This document shows positions 48,410 to 59,695 of a stretch of 64,000 nt of DNA, piece after piece. The notes below the pieces were generated by a model that ran no database searches, had not been told where the DNA came from, and saw only the letters and a program-made list of their open reading frames with translations. Origin of the DNA: Typhlomys cinereus. Its lineage: Eukaryota > Chordata > Mammalia > Rodentia > Platacanthomyidae. The stretch covers positions 3,973,967 to 4,037,966 of the forward strand of contig JALPQD010000027.1 in NCBI GenBank assembly GCA_023101885.1, read 5' to 3'. Numbering within the stretch: position 1 is the first letter of the stretch; each line of letters starts with the position of its first letter. Both the position numbers and the translations under genes were made by a program.

Positions 48410-48950
48410 CAAATGATTTCACCTTTTTTATTATTTGTTTCTACTTTTATAAGCATATTGAGTATTCATCCCAACTTCCCTTCCTCCAACCCTCCAATCC
48501 TCTCCCTTCCCTTTACGATTCCCTCCCATTCCGTCCATCTGCATGTCTCAATGGACCTCAAGGTTCACTCTGGTTTGTACACTTTTATGGGGGTTCAGGC
48601 CCCCAAGTTACCTTTCTTCAGGCCACCCCACTGAAGTGTGCATTTCCCTTCACTCATCCAGCTTTAGACCCAAATGTTTCCACTGTGAGTTCCCATTCTA
48701 TGATGTAATAACAGCTGCTTGCAGTGCATTCTGATGTACTCTCTTTCTACTTATATCTTTATTGGCTGTCTTTAGTGTACAAGTAACAGGGATGGGTACC
48801 ATTCTGACAAGCAGGCCTTGAGTCCAATCAGAAAGCTGTTGGTTTTCTCCTTGGTGCCATTATTTCACTGGTAGTCGCCTGTTGCCATGGTGATCTATAC
48901 TGCAACTTACAGATCTTATGCCATTGATGTGGCTTGTGATTTCACCTCTT
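48410..48950 (-). mobile_element. L1 3' UTR, antisense
   Basis: TAAGCATATTGAGTATTCAT at the low end is the reverse of the 3' terminus seen at 49430-49447. A pyrimidine-rich stretch (CCTTCCTCCAACCCTCC) follows, and then CCAATCAGAAAGCTGTTGGT, a conserved rodent L1 3' UTR landmark. Truncated, no ORF. Confidence 0.75.
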
Positions 48951-49139
48951 AAAATAAAAAAAATTACACTTAAAAATTTGAAGATTTATCCTTTCCCATG
49001 GCCTTTTTCCACTTCCCTTTCACCTTTGCAGGTTCAGCTGCGCATGGTTCCTCTTTTATGTCAACTCCCCCCTCATCTGATCTTCCTCTTGGGCATCATG
49101 GTTGCATATAGCAGTATTTTCTTATCTTTTATTACAGGC

Positions 49140-49475
49140 CATGCCCCCATAGACTATAGAGGAACTCAAGAGAGATAAGCACATCCAGTGAAAGTCTTGG
49201 GGACTAAGGTTGGAAGAATGAAGGGAAATACTCATCACTGAGGTAGCCTGAAGAGATACAACTTTGTATATCTAAAAAATCTGAACCCCCAAAGAGTAGA
49301 CAAGCCACAGGGAACCCTGGAGTCCATAGAAGCAGACACATAAGAGGGTGCGAGGGAATGGGATGGATTGATGAAACGAAGGGAGGTGATAGGAGGGAGG
49401 AGGATAGAGGAAATCAGGGATGAGTACTCAATATGCTTATAAAACTATAAAAATAAAATAATTAAAAAATGTATA
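49140..49475 (+). mobile_element. L1 3' end, sense
   Basis: GAACTCAAGAGAGATAAGCA, a GAGGGTGCGAGGGAATGGGA to GGAGGGAGGAGGATAGAGG polypurine stretch, ATGAGTACTCAATATGCTTA and an A-rich tail (AAAATAAAATAATTAAAAAA) form the 3' terminus of the same L1 type as 48.41-48.95 kb. The two lie head-to-head. Confidence 0.75.
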
Positions 49476-50494
49476 TTCTACCAAATCTGGCCTTTGATAT
49501 ATATGTCTTTCACTTTCCTCTTAGTCTTATTTTCTGTGAAAGAAGTTTTAATAATTGACTGTAGACTTTTAAAAATAATAATTTGAACAAAAGATTCTGT
49601 GTGTTTGAGTTTCTACATAAGCAACTATAGTAAGAGCACAGTATTACACTTGCTAAAAATACACTCCTTTACAGCCACTGCCAAGTGTACCACACTTCTG
49701 TACCATTGCGGTTATGCTCTGTCTTGTTGGTGGCAGAGAACCACTGTTCTTGAACACCTTGCTACACAGCAGCTTTTCCAGACCTGTCAAGAGCTCTAGA
49801 CAGCAGGCGTCAGATAAGTGCTTGGTCCTTCACAAGTTTATCTCCACATTCACTTTTCAAGTGGCTACTCAGAAGCAGACACCTTCCTGACCCAGGGACC
49901 CGAAGAGCACTGATAGCTCACATACCCATCCTGCCTTCTACAGCTTATGAATAAGTTCAGACTTAAATTGACTTTCCGCAAGTTATGTGATAGTTCAGAG
50001 ACTCTTAAGACATCTAAAACTGAACCTTCTTTCTACCCTGCTCATCAATTTCCAAGTAAGGAACCAGTGATTAATACCCATATATGGCACCTGCTTTCCT
50101 GGCTTCAGAGTGAATTTGAATAAAGTCAAATAGAATTAAAGATTATCTCTTTGATCCCATTTAAAAATCAAACATAAGCTGAGAGAAAATGAATGTCTTT
50201 TTGCTTTTGTTAGGACAACAAAAGTCTTGGTTTTGATTTTAATTTTTTATTTGGAAAGATATGTCTACTTTTTTTGCTGTAACTATATTTCTAAGACACA
50301 ATTTTACACTTTTCATTCATGCAAGATTTATTGTAGAGTACAGTGTGGCCGTAGGTCTGTAGATACTCTACAGTGACAGAAATAGATATTTGTGGTAGGT
50401 ACAGTATGAACTGCAAACAGTAAAGAAGGAATAATGTCATAAATATGCCATTGTTTCAGAGAATTTTAGAGATCATCATAGTACCATTTCTTGC
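49476..50494. other. Unique intronic DNA
   Basis: Nothing recognised. Confidence 0.4.
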
Positions 50495-50790
50495 TTGCTC
50501 TATTGCTGTGCAAAATACATGAGAAGCATCAACTTAAGAGAGGAAGAGTTTATTTTAGCTTACATTTGAAGTGAGTATAGTCCATTGTGACGGGAAGGAA
50601 GCACAGAGAAGTGAATCCTTATTCTCAGCTGACTTTTGCTGGAATCCCAGTCATAGACTGGTGCTGCCAGTCTTAAGATGGGTTTCCTCATCTCATTAAC
50701 TGCTCATTAACCTCAGAGTCTTCTTTCCTAGGCAATTCTAGATTCTGTAAGTTTACAATAGTACAAATCATATAGAATGACCTTATTTTT
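50495..50790 (-). mobile_element. URR1-like rodent repeat fragment
   Basis: CTATTGCTGTGCAAAATACA, CAACTTAAGAGAGGAAGAGT, TTATTTTAGCTTACATTTGA, AGTCCATTGTGACGGGAAGG and GGCAATTCTAGATTCTGTAA match the same rodent repeat as 32.9 kb (TTGCTGTGACAAAATAC..CAACTTAAGG..GTTTATT..GTCCATCATGGCGGGGAAGG..). Confidence 0.7.
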
Positions 50791-51091
50791 CTCTCATATT
50801 TTTAGATGATGGATTGAAGGCACAGTCATGGTATAGAGGGTGCTCAGTGAATACCATGTCTGAGCAAAGAGATAAAATTAGAAAGTCAACCCCAGTGTGT
50901 TAATTCCAAAATTAGATTCTTCTCATCTTCTGCCCCACAAACACATCTTACGTCTTAATAGTGGCAAATTCTTTCAAGAAAACCATATCTTGCTTTTCTG
51001 GTATTTGATGATATTTTGTCACTAATTGATTTATAGGCATTTTCTTAATACATCAATGAGGGAGAGAATTAATATACCAGAAAAAAATGTG

Positions 51092-51362
51092 GGGCTGGAG
51101 AGTTGAATCAGGATTAAAGCCTCTGTCTCAGAAGCAAAAGGAGCTGAGTTCAGATCTCAGATTCAAAGTATAAATAACAAGTAGAAATGCCTGCATGCTG
51201 CATTCTGGACCCGGGAAGGCAGAGTCTGGGAAACCCCACAGCAAAGCAGTAAGGACGAAGAGTAATCCAGGATGATTCCTGATGAAATTGCCTTTAGATT
51301 TCCATAGGCACTCACACACTCAAGTGCCCTCTTCTACACATAGCCACATGTATAGCCATTCA
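51092..51362 (+). mobile_element. Lineage-specific B2-superfamily SINE (older copy)
   Basis: The head GGGGCTGGAGAGTTGAATCA and body GGACCCGGGAAGGCAGAGTC, AAACCCCACAGCAAAGCAGT and TCCATAGGCACTCACACACT match the family. The 3' end runs straight into the GAAA-type tract. Confidence 0.88.
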
Positions 51363-51364
51363 TG

Positions 51365-51508
51365 AGAGAAAAAGAAGAAAGAAAGAAAGAAAGAAAGAAA
51401 AAAGAAAGAAAGAAAGAAAGAAGAAAGAAGGAAAGAAGGAAAGAAAGAAGGAAATAAAGAAGGAAAGAAAGAAGGAAAGAAAGAAGGAAAGAAGGAAAGA
51501 AAGAAGGA

Positions 51509-51572
<64 letters not shown>

Positions 51573-51576
51573 AGGA

Positions 51577-51624
<48 letters not shown>

Positions 51625-51709
51625 AAAAGAAAGAAAGAAAAAAGAGAAAGAGAGAGAAAGAAAGAGAAGGAAGGAGATGGAAAGAGAAGAAAAGAGAAGG
51701 AAAGAAAGA
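51365..51709 (+). repeat. 345-bp GAAA/GGAA polypurine microsatellite
   Basis: Nearly pure (GAAA)n and (GGAAAGAAA)n with only two pyrimidine interruptions (a T near 51455 and one near 51677). It begins where the SINE ends, so probably grew from its tail. Mirror-symmetric purine tracts of this size can form triplex structures. Its antisense frames (Ser/Phe/Leu repeats) are artefacts. Confidence 0.95.
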
Positions 51710-53740
51710 TTAATGTGAATGGACAAAAATTATGTCTCAAATCTGGAAGACAAGGTAGATCTTAGCAAGTTATGAATTTTCACCCCAACCACCAAACCAT
51801 TCTGAGCCATTTCAAGCATTCTTCCACAGTAGTAAAAACCACAAAGGAAATATGGAAATTCCAGCAGCTCAAGACCTGTCCTGATCTAAGAGATTGAGGC
51901 AGTTTTAATAATTCAGCCCCAATTAAATTCACGCGAATTCTTTGAGTAATGAGTTGAGTGAGGAAAAAGGCAGGAAGGATCTTGTAATCAAGAGAAATAG
52001 CATGCACAGTAGCTCTGAGGCAGAAAGGAGGAAGGCATATTTGAAGATTTGAAGAAGACCGGAAGGGCAGAAATACAACACAAGTACACTACTAGTGAGG
52101 ATGACTGAGGTTTCTAATGATGTAATCTTATGCTAGACCAGTCTTGAAGGCCAAGTTAAAATTTTGGACTTGTTCCAAATGTAATAGGAAGTTATTCAAG
52201 ATAATTAAAGGGAGGGAGGTTAAAGGTACAGTGTATCAATTGACATGTAAACCATGAATGTTTGGGAATGAAAGGGGCACTATTGATAGTTATGCTGGGA
52301 AAATAGGCACAGCCTGCGTCAGTCTGGGGGCTCACCAGAATGAGGATTGTTCTTCACAAAGGCGTCTGTATGCTTGTTCATCCCTCTTATGCAATAGCTG
52401 GGAAATACATTCTGAATCAAGGTTGTCTTTCTCTCTGGGCAATCTCTCTGAATGGAACCATGTCCCTCAGTCTTTCTGTCATCCCTGTGGCATTTTGGTT
52501 CATCTCAGCTCATCAAACTCATGCACCAAGAATCCTGGGAAAGGAAACTTTCACCTTTTGCTTGAATCTGCCTGCTTGCACTGACATGAAGTGTCAGAGC
52601 CTGCTACAGTGCAGTATGAAGGGCATCGTTAAGCCATGGAGACTTTGAAGGCTCTCCAGGTATGTGTGGTGTGGCCTTCACCTCTCCCCCACCGGCCAAT
52701 GATTGAGGTGTTGCAGTTTACTTCTTTGGATTTTGTGCTAACATATGTTCAGGGAAAAACCATGCTAGGACCTCCCCAAAAACAAGAGATGCCACTCTTT
52801 TAGGAAAGTAGGAGGTTGTGTGAATTCTGTTCACAGAATTCCTGAGATTTGTCCCTTCCCCTCAAAACTTTGTAACCTTGGTTAGGTATGCTTCATTGAA
52901 TTTTAATGTCTGCATGTAGAGTAATATTAAAGAGGCTTTGGATGAAAATTAAGATGAGGTAAGTGTTTAAAGCCGGAAGAAGTTACTCTGCTGAGCAGCC
53001 TGCACATGGCTGCTATTTGGGCTGTTAATTTTGACCAAATGTGGCTTTAACAACCTGCCTCTGGTCTCTGTTTACATTAGGAATTAACAGCCACAGTTTC
53101 AGTGAGCTGAGATTTCAGCTCCTTATCTCTTGGTTGTGTCCCAGGAGCAGGTGAACTTCAGCTTCTAACCCAATTTCAAAACATCAGCCTCAGGGAGAAA
53201 GAGAATGGATCATTGAGCTCTCACTACTTGAAATTCTTCTGGGATAAGACATTCAGAAAAGGACAGTATTCTGTCCTAAGCACTATCTCTAAAGTAAAAG
53301 TCATCCTAGGACTAACTTTGAAATCTGCAGTGCTTCTAGTGCCCAAGGCTGAGTGGAGGTTTCTCTCTAGCTGAATGTTACAGCTGGCTAAAAGGACTGA
53401 GGAAAGACTGAAAATTTTCACTGAGTGCTTATTTCATATGCATCCTTTTATTTGAGCATAGTGTGCAGCCTGTTGCAATTAAAAGCTTCATAACTATGTG
53501 TCAAATAAATAAACTGCAAGCACATCAAGAGCTTTCAATATATTAATAAACAATCATTATATTTGCTTCAAATTAAGAGATGCCTGGGAATTGATCTTCA
53601 GTCTTGATGTGTTTTAACCAACTTGGACTTTTATGAAAGACCAAAGAAAGTGTAGTATTCTGAGAAAAGGAGTTCCTCTGTTTACTATTCTTAAAAGGGA
53701 TTCACATCAACTTTACTAAGAACACATCTTTTAGGATGAG
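51710..53740. other. 2 kb of unique intronic DNA
   Basis: No known repeat was recognised. It includes two overlapping plus-strand frames (52258-52584, 108 codons; 52340-52648, 102 codons) without recognised domains. Confidence 0.4.
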
Positions 53741-53741
53741 A

Positions 53742-53774
53742 TTTTCTTAAAATTTTATTTATATGAGAGTGAAT

Positions 53775-53834
<60 letters not shown>

Positions 53835-53998
53835 AAGAAAGATCAGGTCTATGCTTTCTAGGATGTGAATATGGTAGTCAGGTACATCTTTCCGAGGCTG
53901 ATCCTTTCTTCCCACTGTGTGGGTTCTGAGAATTGTACTTGGGTCATCAGGATTTCACACAGGCCTTTAAGTGCTTTGCCATTGCACAGGTCTCATGA
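53742..53998 (-). mobile_element. B2-superfamily SINE, antisense, with (GA)n
   Basis: The high end reads CACTGTGTGGGTTCTGAGAA, TTGTACTTGGGTCATCAGGA and CCTTTAAGTGCTTTGCCATT, the reverse of a B2-type head. The low end has a T-rich tail and a (GA)26 run (53777-53829). ATGAGATTTT before and ATGAGATTCT after may be a short imperfect target-site duplication. Confidence 0.65.
53777..53829 (+). repeat. (GA)26 microsatellite
   Basis: Uninterrupted GA run within the preceding SINE. Confidence 0.97.
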
Positions 53999-54114
53999 AT
54001 GAGATTCTCAATGATATAATTCACCCCCAAAATATTCAGTTCTCTGACTAATGATAGTTTTTATGTGGTAAGGAATAGTGTCATTGAAAGACTTAATGTA
54101 TTACTCCGTATTGA

Positions 54115-54320
54115 TCCATGTTCTCATTGCTGTAATACTGTATTGACAACAGTAGACTGAGAAGCATATATTACTAAGCCTTATGTTTTGGAGAAACCTA
54201 TTGTCATTCAGTCCTAATCATTCAGTCCTAACTTCTCAAGGCTCACAGGGATTTCTTTCACAGCGAACAGTCCATTTGAACATGTGAATCTTAGGTTAGC
54301 ATTTATGTTGGAAAATTTCC
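54115..54320 (-). mobile_element. URR1-like rodent repeat, heavily decayed
   Basis: CATGTTCTCATTGCTGTAAT and ACTGTATTGACAACAGTAGA resemble the start of the 50.5-kb repeat (TTGCTGTGACAAAATAC...). A gap then leads to CTCACAGGGATTTCTTTCAC. Low similarity. Confidence 0.35.
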
Positions 54321-55032
54321 TTCAGAAAACACTGGCATGGAAGATATTGCAGTAATTTTCCATCACGAACTTCTTCTATACCATGAACATTAGGACACAA
54401 GTGTGCTGTGTTTTTTAATGCTCTTTCCCAGGAGATTTTCCCCAGGGACCTGGAGACCTAGGATGCCGTCTGTCTAAACTGCATTTTCTTTTGCCTTGTT
54501 TAGCTGAAAAAATGACTAGTGATTGTGATTTCCTTCTCTCCCCATTTCAAATCATTGAGTCACTCCTTTCTTATTAACTGTGACTGTGGCCAAATCATTA
54601 CAAGTTAGATACTTGAGTTGTTCATTCTACATGGTAAAATAGAACAACAAAATTCTCATTGCTTTGGTCTCATCTATTTTTTTAAAGAACATTTTTTTTT
54701 TTTGCTCCTAACCTCCCAAGAACAATTATCACCACTCAGTAATTTCAACAGCATTTTAACAAGTACTTTTAGGCTTCTATCACACAAAGGCGGCTTCTCA
54801 AGTAAATCTTCCTTGGTTAACAACTGTCAGCTGTCAATGTGCTACAGATAATTAAATCTGAAGATGCTTTATGGCTCACAAAAGACAGATAAAATTCCTT
54901 AGGCCTGAAAGGTCTTTGAGTTAATCTGGTTACTGCTCCCTCTGGTATTTGAACTAATGCAAGACATTGATTGTTTCCTAATGAAATAGGTAGAGGTGAA
55001 ATGCCATGGTTCCTTGTTTCCAAAGTGCAATC

Positions 55033-55086
<54 letters not shown>

Positions 55087-55417
55087 TATAACCAACAAAA
55101 ATATTTTCATTTTAGTGGTAGTTGGGTTGCTATGAACTCAAAAATACAGCAGATGGTGTGTATTTCTGAAAAAGTAAACTTTCAATGCAAAGTACCTAAA
55201 ATACTGCAACAGTTCTCTTATGAAACTTATAAAACAGAAGTAGACTAGAGAGAGTACTATTCCAGAGTTTGTTCATTGAATGACATTATTTGAGGAGGGG
55301 GATCCGGTATAGCTTTCCCTATATTTTTAATAGTCTTTCTAAATTAGCAACATCCTTGGTTAATCTAATTGTTGAAAGTATTTACAAAATAATGTCTAAA
55401 AAAGAGAAATAAATCAT
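54321..55417. other. Unique intronic DNA with a (TG)24 tract
   Basis: Apart from the microsatellite at 55036-55083, nothing recognised. Confidence 0.4.
55036..55083 (+). repeat. (TG)24 microsatellite
   Basis: Long, pure TG run; likely polymorphic. Confidence 0.97.
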
Positions 55418-55462
55418 TTCTCTCTCTCCCTCTCCCTCTCTCTCTCTCTCCCTTTCTTTCTC
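55418..55462 (+). repeat. (CT)n pyrimidine tract
   Basis: CTCTCTCCCTCTCCCTC-type run followed by TTTCTTTCTCTGTGTGTG. Confidence 0.9.
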
Positions 55463-56159
55463 TGTGTGTGCATGTGTGTGAATGTGCACCAATTTCTGCT
55501 GCCCACATAGTCCAATAGACTTCCCTTTAAATAGGATGTGCAGAATGGCCACCTTTATACTACTTTCCAGCTAAAGGAATGCAGTCAGTGTACTGAGATA
55601 GTGTTTCTCCTCCAAAGAAGTAAATGCTGGTTCTATTAGCTAATCAACTGTCTCCTGCAGAAAGATCAGAGACTGATTTGCTGCTGTGGGCTGATGGAAC
55701 ATCCCTTCAGCTATGTTTTCCTATCAATAAGGAATAAGGAATTTGAACCTAGGGAAAAGGTAGGTCTCCAAGTCAGTATACTCAGGAATGGCTGCTGAGA
55801 TGCTCCTTGAAACCCACTGCCTAGAATACCCTACTTTTTGCCCAGGGCCTCACTGTCTATATGTACCATGAGTTGCCTTCAAATTCCATTCCAGGACATT
55901 TTTAATGCATTAGACACCATCTCTGTGCTCATTTTCAGTTTATATGAACTTTTCCTGATAGAAGTTCATCAAACTAGAACTTTATGTAATGACCCATGAC
56001 AAGAATTGGAAATCTGTACCCTCAAACCTCTTTTATCTTGTTGAATGTTGCTTATTTGATTTTACATGTTTGCAAAACATGGTGTTTATTTATCCTGGTT
56101 TAAATGTAATCTATCAGTACTTCCATAACTGCCCAAGAAACTTCCATTTTGTTCTTTTT
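55463..56159. other. Unique intronic DNA
   Basis: Nothing recognised. Confidence 0.4.
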
Positions 56160-57770
56160 TAAAATCATTTTTTATTCTTTGAAACTTTCAAGCATAGCTA
56201 CAATGAATTAATGTGTCTTCATCTTCTTTTACTACCCCCATTTCCCCCACCCCTTCGTCCCATCCCTCCTCATAGGTTCTCCTTTCCAGCCAGATCTCCC
56301 TCCAACTCCCACATCCCCCTGCATATGTTATCCACTGGGTTCTCTCCAGGACTTCTGCACTGACAAGTGCCCAGGGCATTCACTGGAGCACAAATGACCC
56401 ATCTTGTACAAATCACGGAGTAAAGAAGCTTCCACTCTTTGATCCAAACAGTATCACATGGTGGCAAAGTTATCTCCCGAGATCCTCTCTCCTCCATGGC
56501 AAAATGCTAGCAAGCCAGCTATTGTGGAGATTTGGTAGAAGTAGACATCACCACAGTGAGTTCTTGTTACCACAGCCTATCGTGAACAGAGGCTACTGAC
56601 AGTATCAATCCATCATCTTCAGGCTCTTACATTCTTATTGCCCCCTCTTCAGCAAAATTCCCTGAGTCTTAGAAAGAGGTATGAGTTTGATGTCCTATTC
56701 AGAGCTGAGCACTCCACAGTCACTTTTACTTTGTGCTTTGTCTAGTTGTGGTTCTCTGCATTGCACAAAATCTTTTTGATTTAGTGCTGAGTGTTTCTCT
56801 GACCTAAGGGTATGATGATAAGTTTAGATGGTAGCTCACCAAGTGTTTATAGCTAACACTATCAAGTTTGTTCTTATTTAAGGGTTATGGTCTCCCCTTC
56901 TGCTGATATTTGACTAGGCTTATAGTACTAGTCATGCCTTCCTAGCTGAGAAATGGGCCTTAATGTCAATTAAGAAGCAGTTCGTCAACCCTGTATGTTT
57001 CACGCCACTATTATCACTCCAATGGACTCCTCTTACAGCATTCATAGCTGGGTATGGCTTTTGATTGCTTTCTTCCCTGAAAGTCTTCAGCAAACCTTCT
57101 GACATTATGGGGTTAACCTGCAAGGAGAAAGCTTCCACATCCATTGTAGCTTGTTTCGCCTATGTCCCATGATCATTGGTGTGTGGTGTCTTCAACAGTA
57201 GATTCTTACTGTTGGGTTCTGGAGGGCAACCAAGAGCAATGACAAATGCGTATTTTTGGGGAGAGGGATTTTGAGTAGTCTCCAACAGCTATCCAAAAGC
57301 TAATTTATAGATATCTCACTTATGGTACTAGGAAATTTAATTTCCTATGGCTTCTGGCAGGAACAGCTCAGTCTAATTTGTTTTCACTCCTTTTCACCTA
57401 TGTTTTCTTGTGTATGGTATATTAGCTGACTTTTTTAGCTTATAGTTTGATATATATCTAAAGTAGAAGGAGTCTCTCTGACTACATGCTTGGTGCTAAT
57501 TTTTCCTCTCCCATCCATTTTATCCCCTCCCCTCTCCAATTATTTACTTTTATTCTTTTTACCCCCTGCATTCTATTATCTCCCCTCTTTTAGGGTATCC
57601 CCTCATCCTCCACCCCCCCAAGCTTATGTTCCTTTCTAGTTTACAAATATGATAGGAGTTTCTATTTAAGTGTAACACTTTGAAGGTAAATGCTAACACT
57701 GCATATAAAGGAGAGCAACTTTTAACTTTCTGCACCTGGGATACCTCACTCAAAATAATCCATTTTGTTC
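56160..57770 (-). mobile_element. L1 3' region, antisense, ~1.6 kb
   Basis: The low end is T-rich, then CCCCATTTCCCCCACCCCTT (reverse of the polypurine tract). CATGGCAAAATGCTAGCAAG, CAGCAAAATTCCCTGAGTCT and GGGATACCTCACTCAAAATA follow. These landmarks recur in order in the copies at 22.98-24.27 kb and 62.5-63.5 kb, showing one family. The SINE at 57832 was inserted just beyond its high end. Confidence 0.78.
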
Positions 57771-57831
57771 TTTTAAGAGTAGTAAGGACATATTAATTTC
57801 TCCTAAACTTTGACCAAATTATAGGAGAAAA

Positions 57832-58047
57832 ATGGGGCTGGAGAGGTGGCTCAGGGGTTAAGCCTCTGCCTTGCAGGCAGAAGGTCCTGAGTTCGGATCC
57901 TAGACCCCACATATAGACGCCGGGCGGAAGCAGGAGTGGCCTGTGGTTCTGGTCAGTGAGCCTGTGAATCCTGGGGCATAGTAAACAAGGAGGAGGTGGA
58001 GGCAGTCCATGGTGGTTCCCAAATTCGTCCGTGGTTCTACACACACA

Positions 58048-58093
<46 letters not shown>

Positions 58094-58123
58094 TGAATAA
58101 ATAAAAAATAAAAGACATTTAAA
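57832..58123 (+). mobile_element. Young lineage-specific SINE, full length
   Basis: The head GGGGCTGGAGAGGTGGCTCA is intact and the body is close to the 34.8-kb copy. A (CA)n tract spans about 58039-58090, followed by AATTGAATAAATAAAAAATA. An exact 16-bp target-site duplication AAATTATAGGAGAAAA is present at 57816-57831 and 58124-58139. Antisense frames of 72-99 codons are artefacts. Confidence 0.95.
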
Positions 58124-58139
58124 AAATTATAGGAGAAAA

Positions 58140-58879
58140 CTCGTATCTCCCTTTATCTTATATATAAAATTATTCTACATACTGTATGAAGTATCATATC
58201 ATTTTTTTACATTGCATATTTTGACCATTAATATTGTCTCCTATCCCAGTTCACACACTTTAACATGACCTGCAAATGAATTACTCTCCTGAACAATGCT
58301 TTATTTTAATTTTATGCCCATCTAGTCAATAATTTTACTTATATATTAGATATTAAATATATTAACTGTACATGTATTAAGTATATTAATGGTACATATG
58401 CACATGATAATGCTGTTCTCCTTTTTGTAGTCTCTTCAGTAAGGACTTGATCTGAATTTGCTGGCTCAAGAATAATGTCATGCCCCAAGTCTCAGGAATA
58501 GGCGACTTACGCAACCAAATGGTCTCAGTCTGAGTATAAGTATATTGAAGCACTTCATGTGTGTCACCAATTTAAGTCTTGTACCTCGAGTGACGAAGAT
58601 TTTATGCTCTCTACAGATGAAGATACTGGGATCCAGGCAGTGTATAAGTGCATACAGAAATATTCGAGGTAGTTTTCAAAACCCAAAAGTTGGGTTCTAG
58701 GGACCATGAAACTGGTCATGTTTAACTATGTTACTTTCTATATTTCACTGAGGAGTTACTTATTAAAGAGCTACTAGTGGAACATCCATTCTATGGCCCA
58801 TGCCATACCCAATCCCAGATGGTTTACAGAAAATTTGCATGACTGATTTCTATCCTTTAGATGAAAATCAATCTTTAAA
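58140..58879. other. AT-rich DNA, perhaps with a decayed MIR
   Basis: CTACAGATGAAGATACTGGG and GGATCCAGGCAGTGTATAAG at about 58613-58650 loosely resemble a MIR core. Otherwise nothing was recognised. Confidence 0.3.
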
Positions 58880-59360
58880 AAAGAAAAAAGAGCCAGCGAA
58901 ACTTACTCAGGTAGCTGTCCATGAGAAGTGCAGCGAGGTCGGTCCTGGGGGCAGAGGGTCTTGCCAGCGGGAACTCTCAGTAGTATCTTCTAAGATGAGG
59001 GGTGTGGTGCTCTAAGAGTTTTGGACTTCCTGTGGATCCGCCAAGAAGCAGTGCTACAGACTCGGCCGAGGCTGGTGGAGCAGCGATCCTGACTCTTTAG
59101 AGCTAGAAGAGGGGGATTCTCTGATGCAGTGCTTTCATTATGACCTAACACAGGGGCCAGAGTCTGGTGAGACGTCACTGCTCACTGCCTCCCCCAGAGG
59201 TAGCCACAGGTATTTCACCAGGCCCAACAACACATCCTCTACATCCTCCACTCTCTCTAATGTTGTTTTTGCTTTCATTGTATCCTAGCCAAGCAAAAAG
59301 TACGCAATACCGAAAAGATCTCATTTGCAGCACTGCAGACTTCAACAATTAGTGTGAAGT
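58880..59360. other. GC-richer, CpG-containing unique block 2 kb upstream of the exon
   Basis: This block holds several CpGs (CCAGCGAAACT, GCGAGGTCGGTCC, CCAGCGGGAACT, GACTCGGCCGAGGC, GAGACGTCAC) in an otherwise CpG-poor intron and no recognised repeat. It contains a palindromic CTCGGCCGAG and a CRE-like GACGTCA at about 59171. It could be a regulatory element or a retroposed fragment; I cannot tell which. Confidence 0.4.
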
Positions 59361-59564
59361 GGTAGCGTGGTCTAGAAACTTCAAATAATCTGAGAATTAA
59401 CTCACATTGCCAAGGCAGGTTTCCCTGGACTAGTACATACACATATATCCAGGTAGCAAAGATTCTGAGGAGGCTATGAGCTTCTTTCCCACAAGCTGAG
59501 CTTCTAGTCTGTTCTAATCTTTTCCTATGAATCTCACTTATAAATCCACCCTTTTCTGGTTGTT

Positions 59565-59695
59565 CTGGGTCAGACTTATACTCCCAGCAGTTGGGAGACT
59601 GAGGCAGAAGGATGACTGTGAATTCTAAGTTAGCCAGAGCTAGAGTGAGATTGTCACAAATTTATAACAAAAATAATAAACAAAGGCAAATGAAA
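59565..59695 (+). mobile_element. B1-related SINE, degenerate
   Basis: ATACTCCCAGCAGTTGGGAG, ACTGAGGCAGAAGGATGACT, GTTAGCCAGAGCTAGAGTGA and GATTGTCACAAATTT follow the 7SL-derived B1 order (TAATCCCAGCACT.GGGAGGCAGAGGCAGGAGGATTG...CAGCCTGGGCTAC..GAGACCCTGTC). An A-rich tail follows. Confidence 0.8.

Noticed and set aside
51334..51740. Antisense frames of 126-130 codons with Ser-Phe-Leu repeats.
   Set aside because: Translation of the GAAA-type microsatellite; no coding signal.
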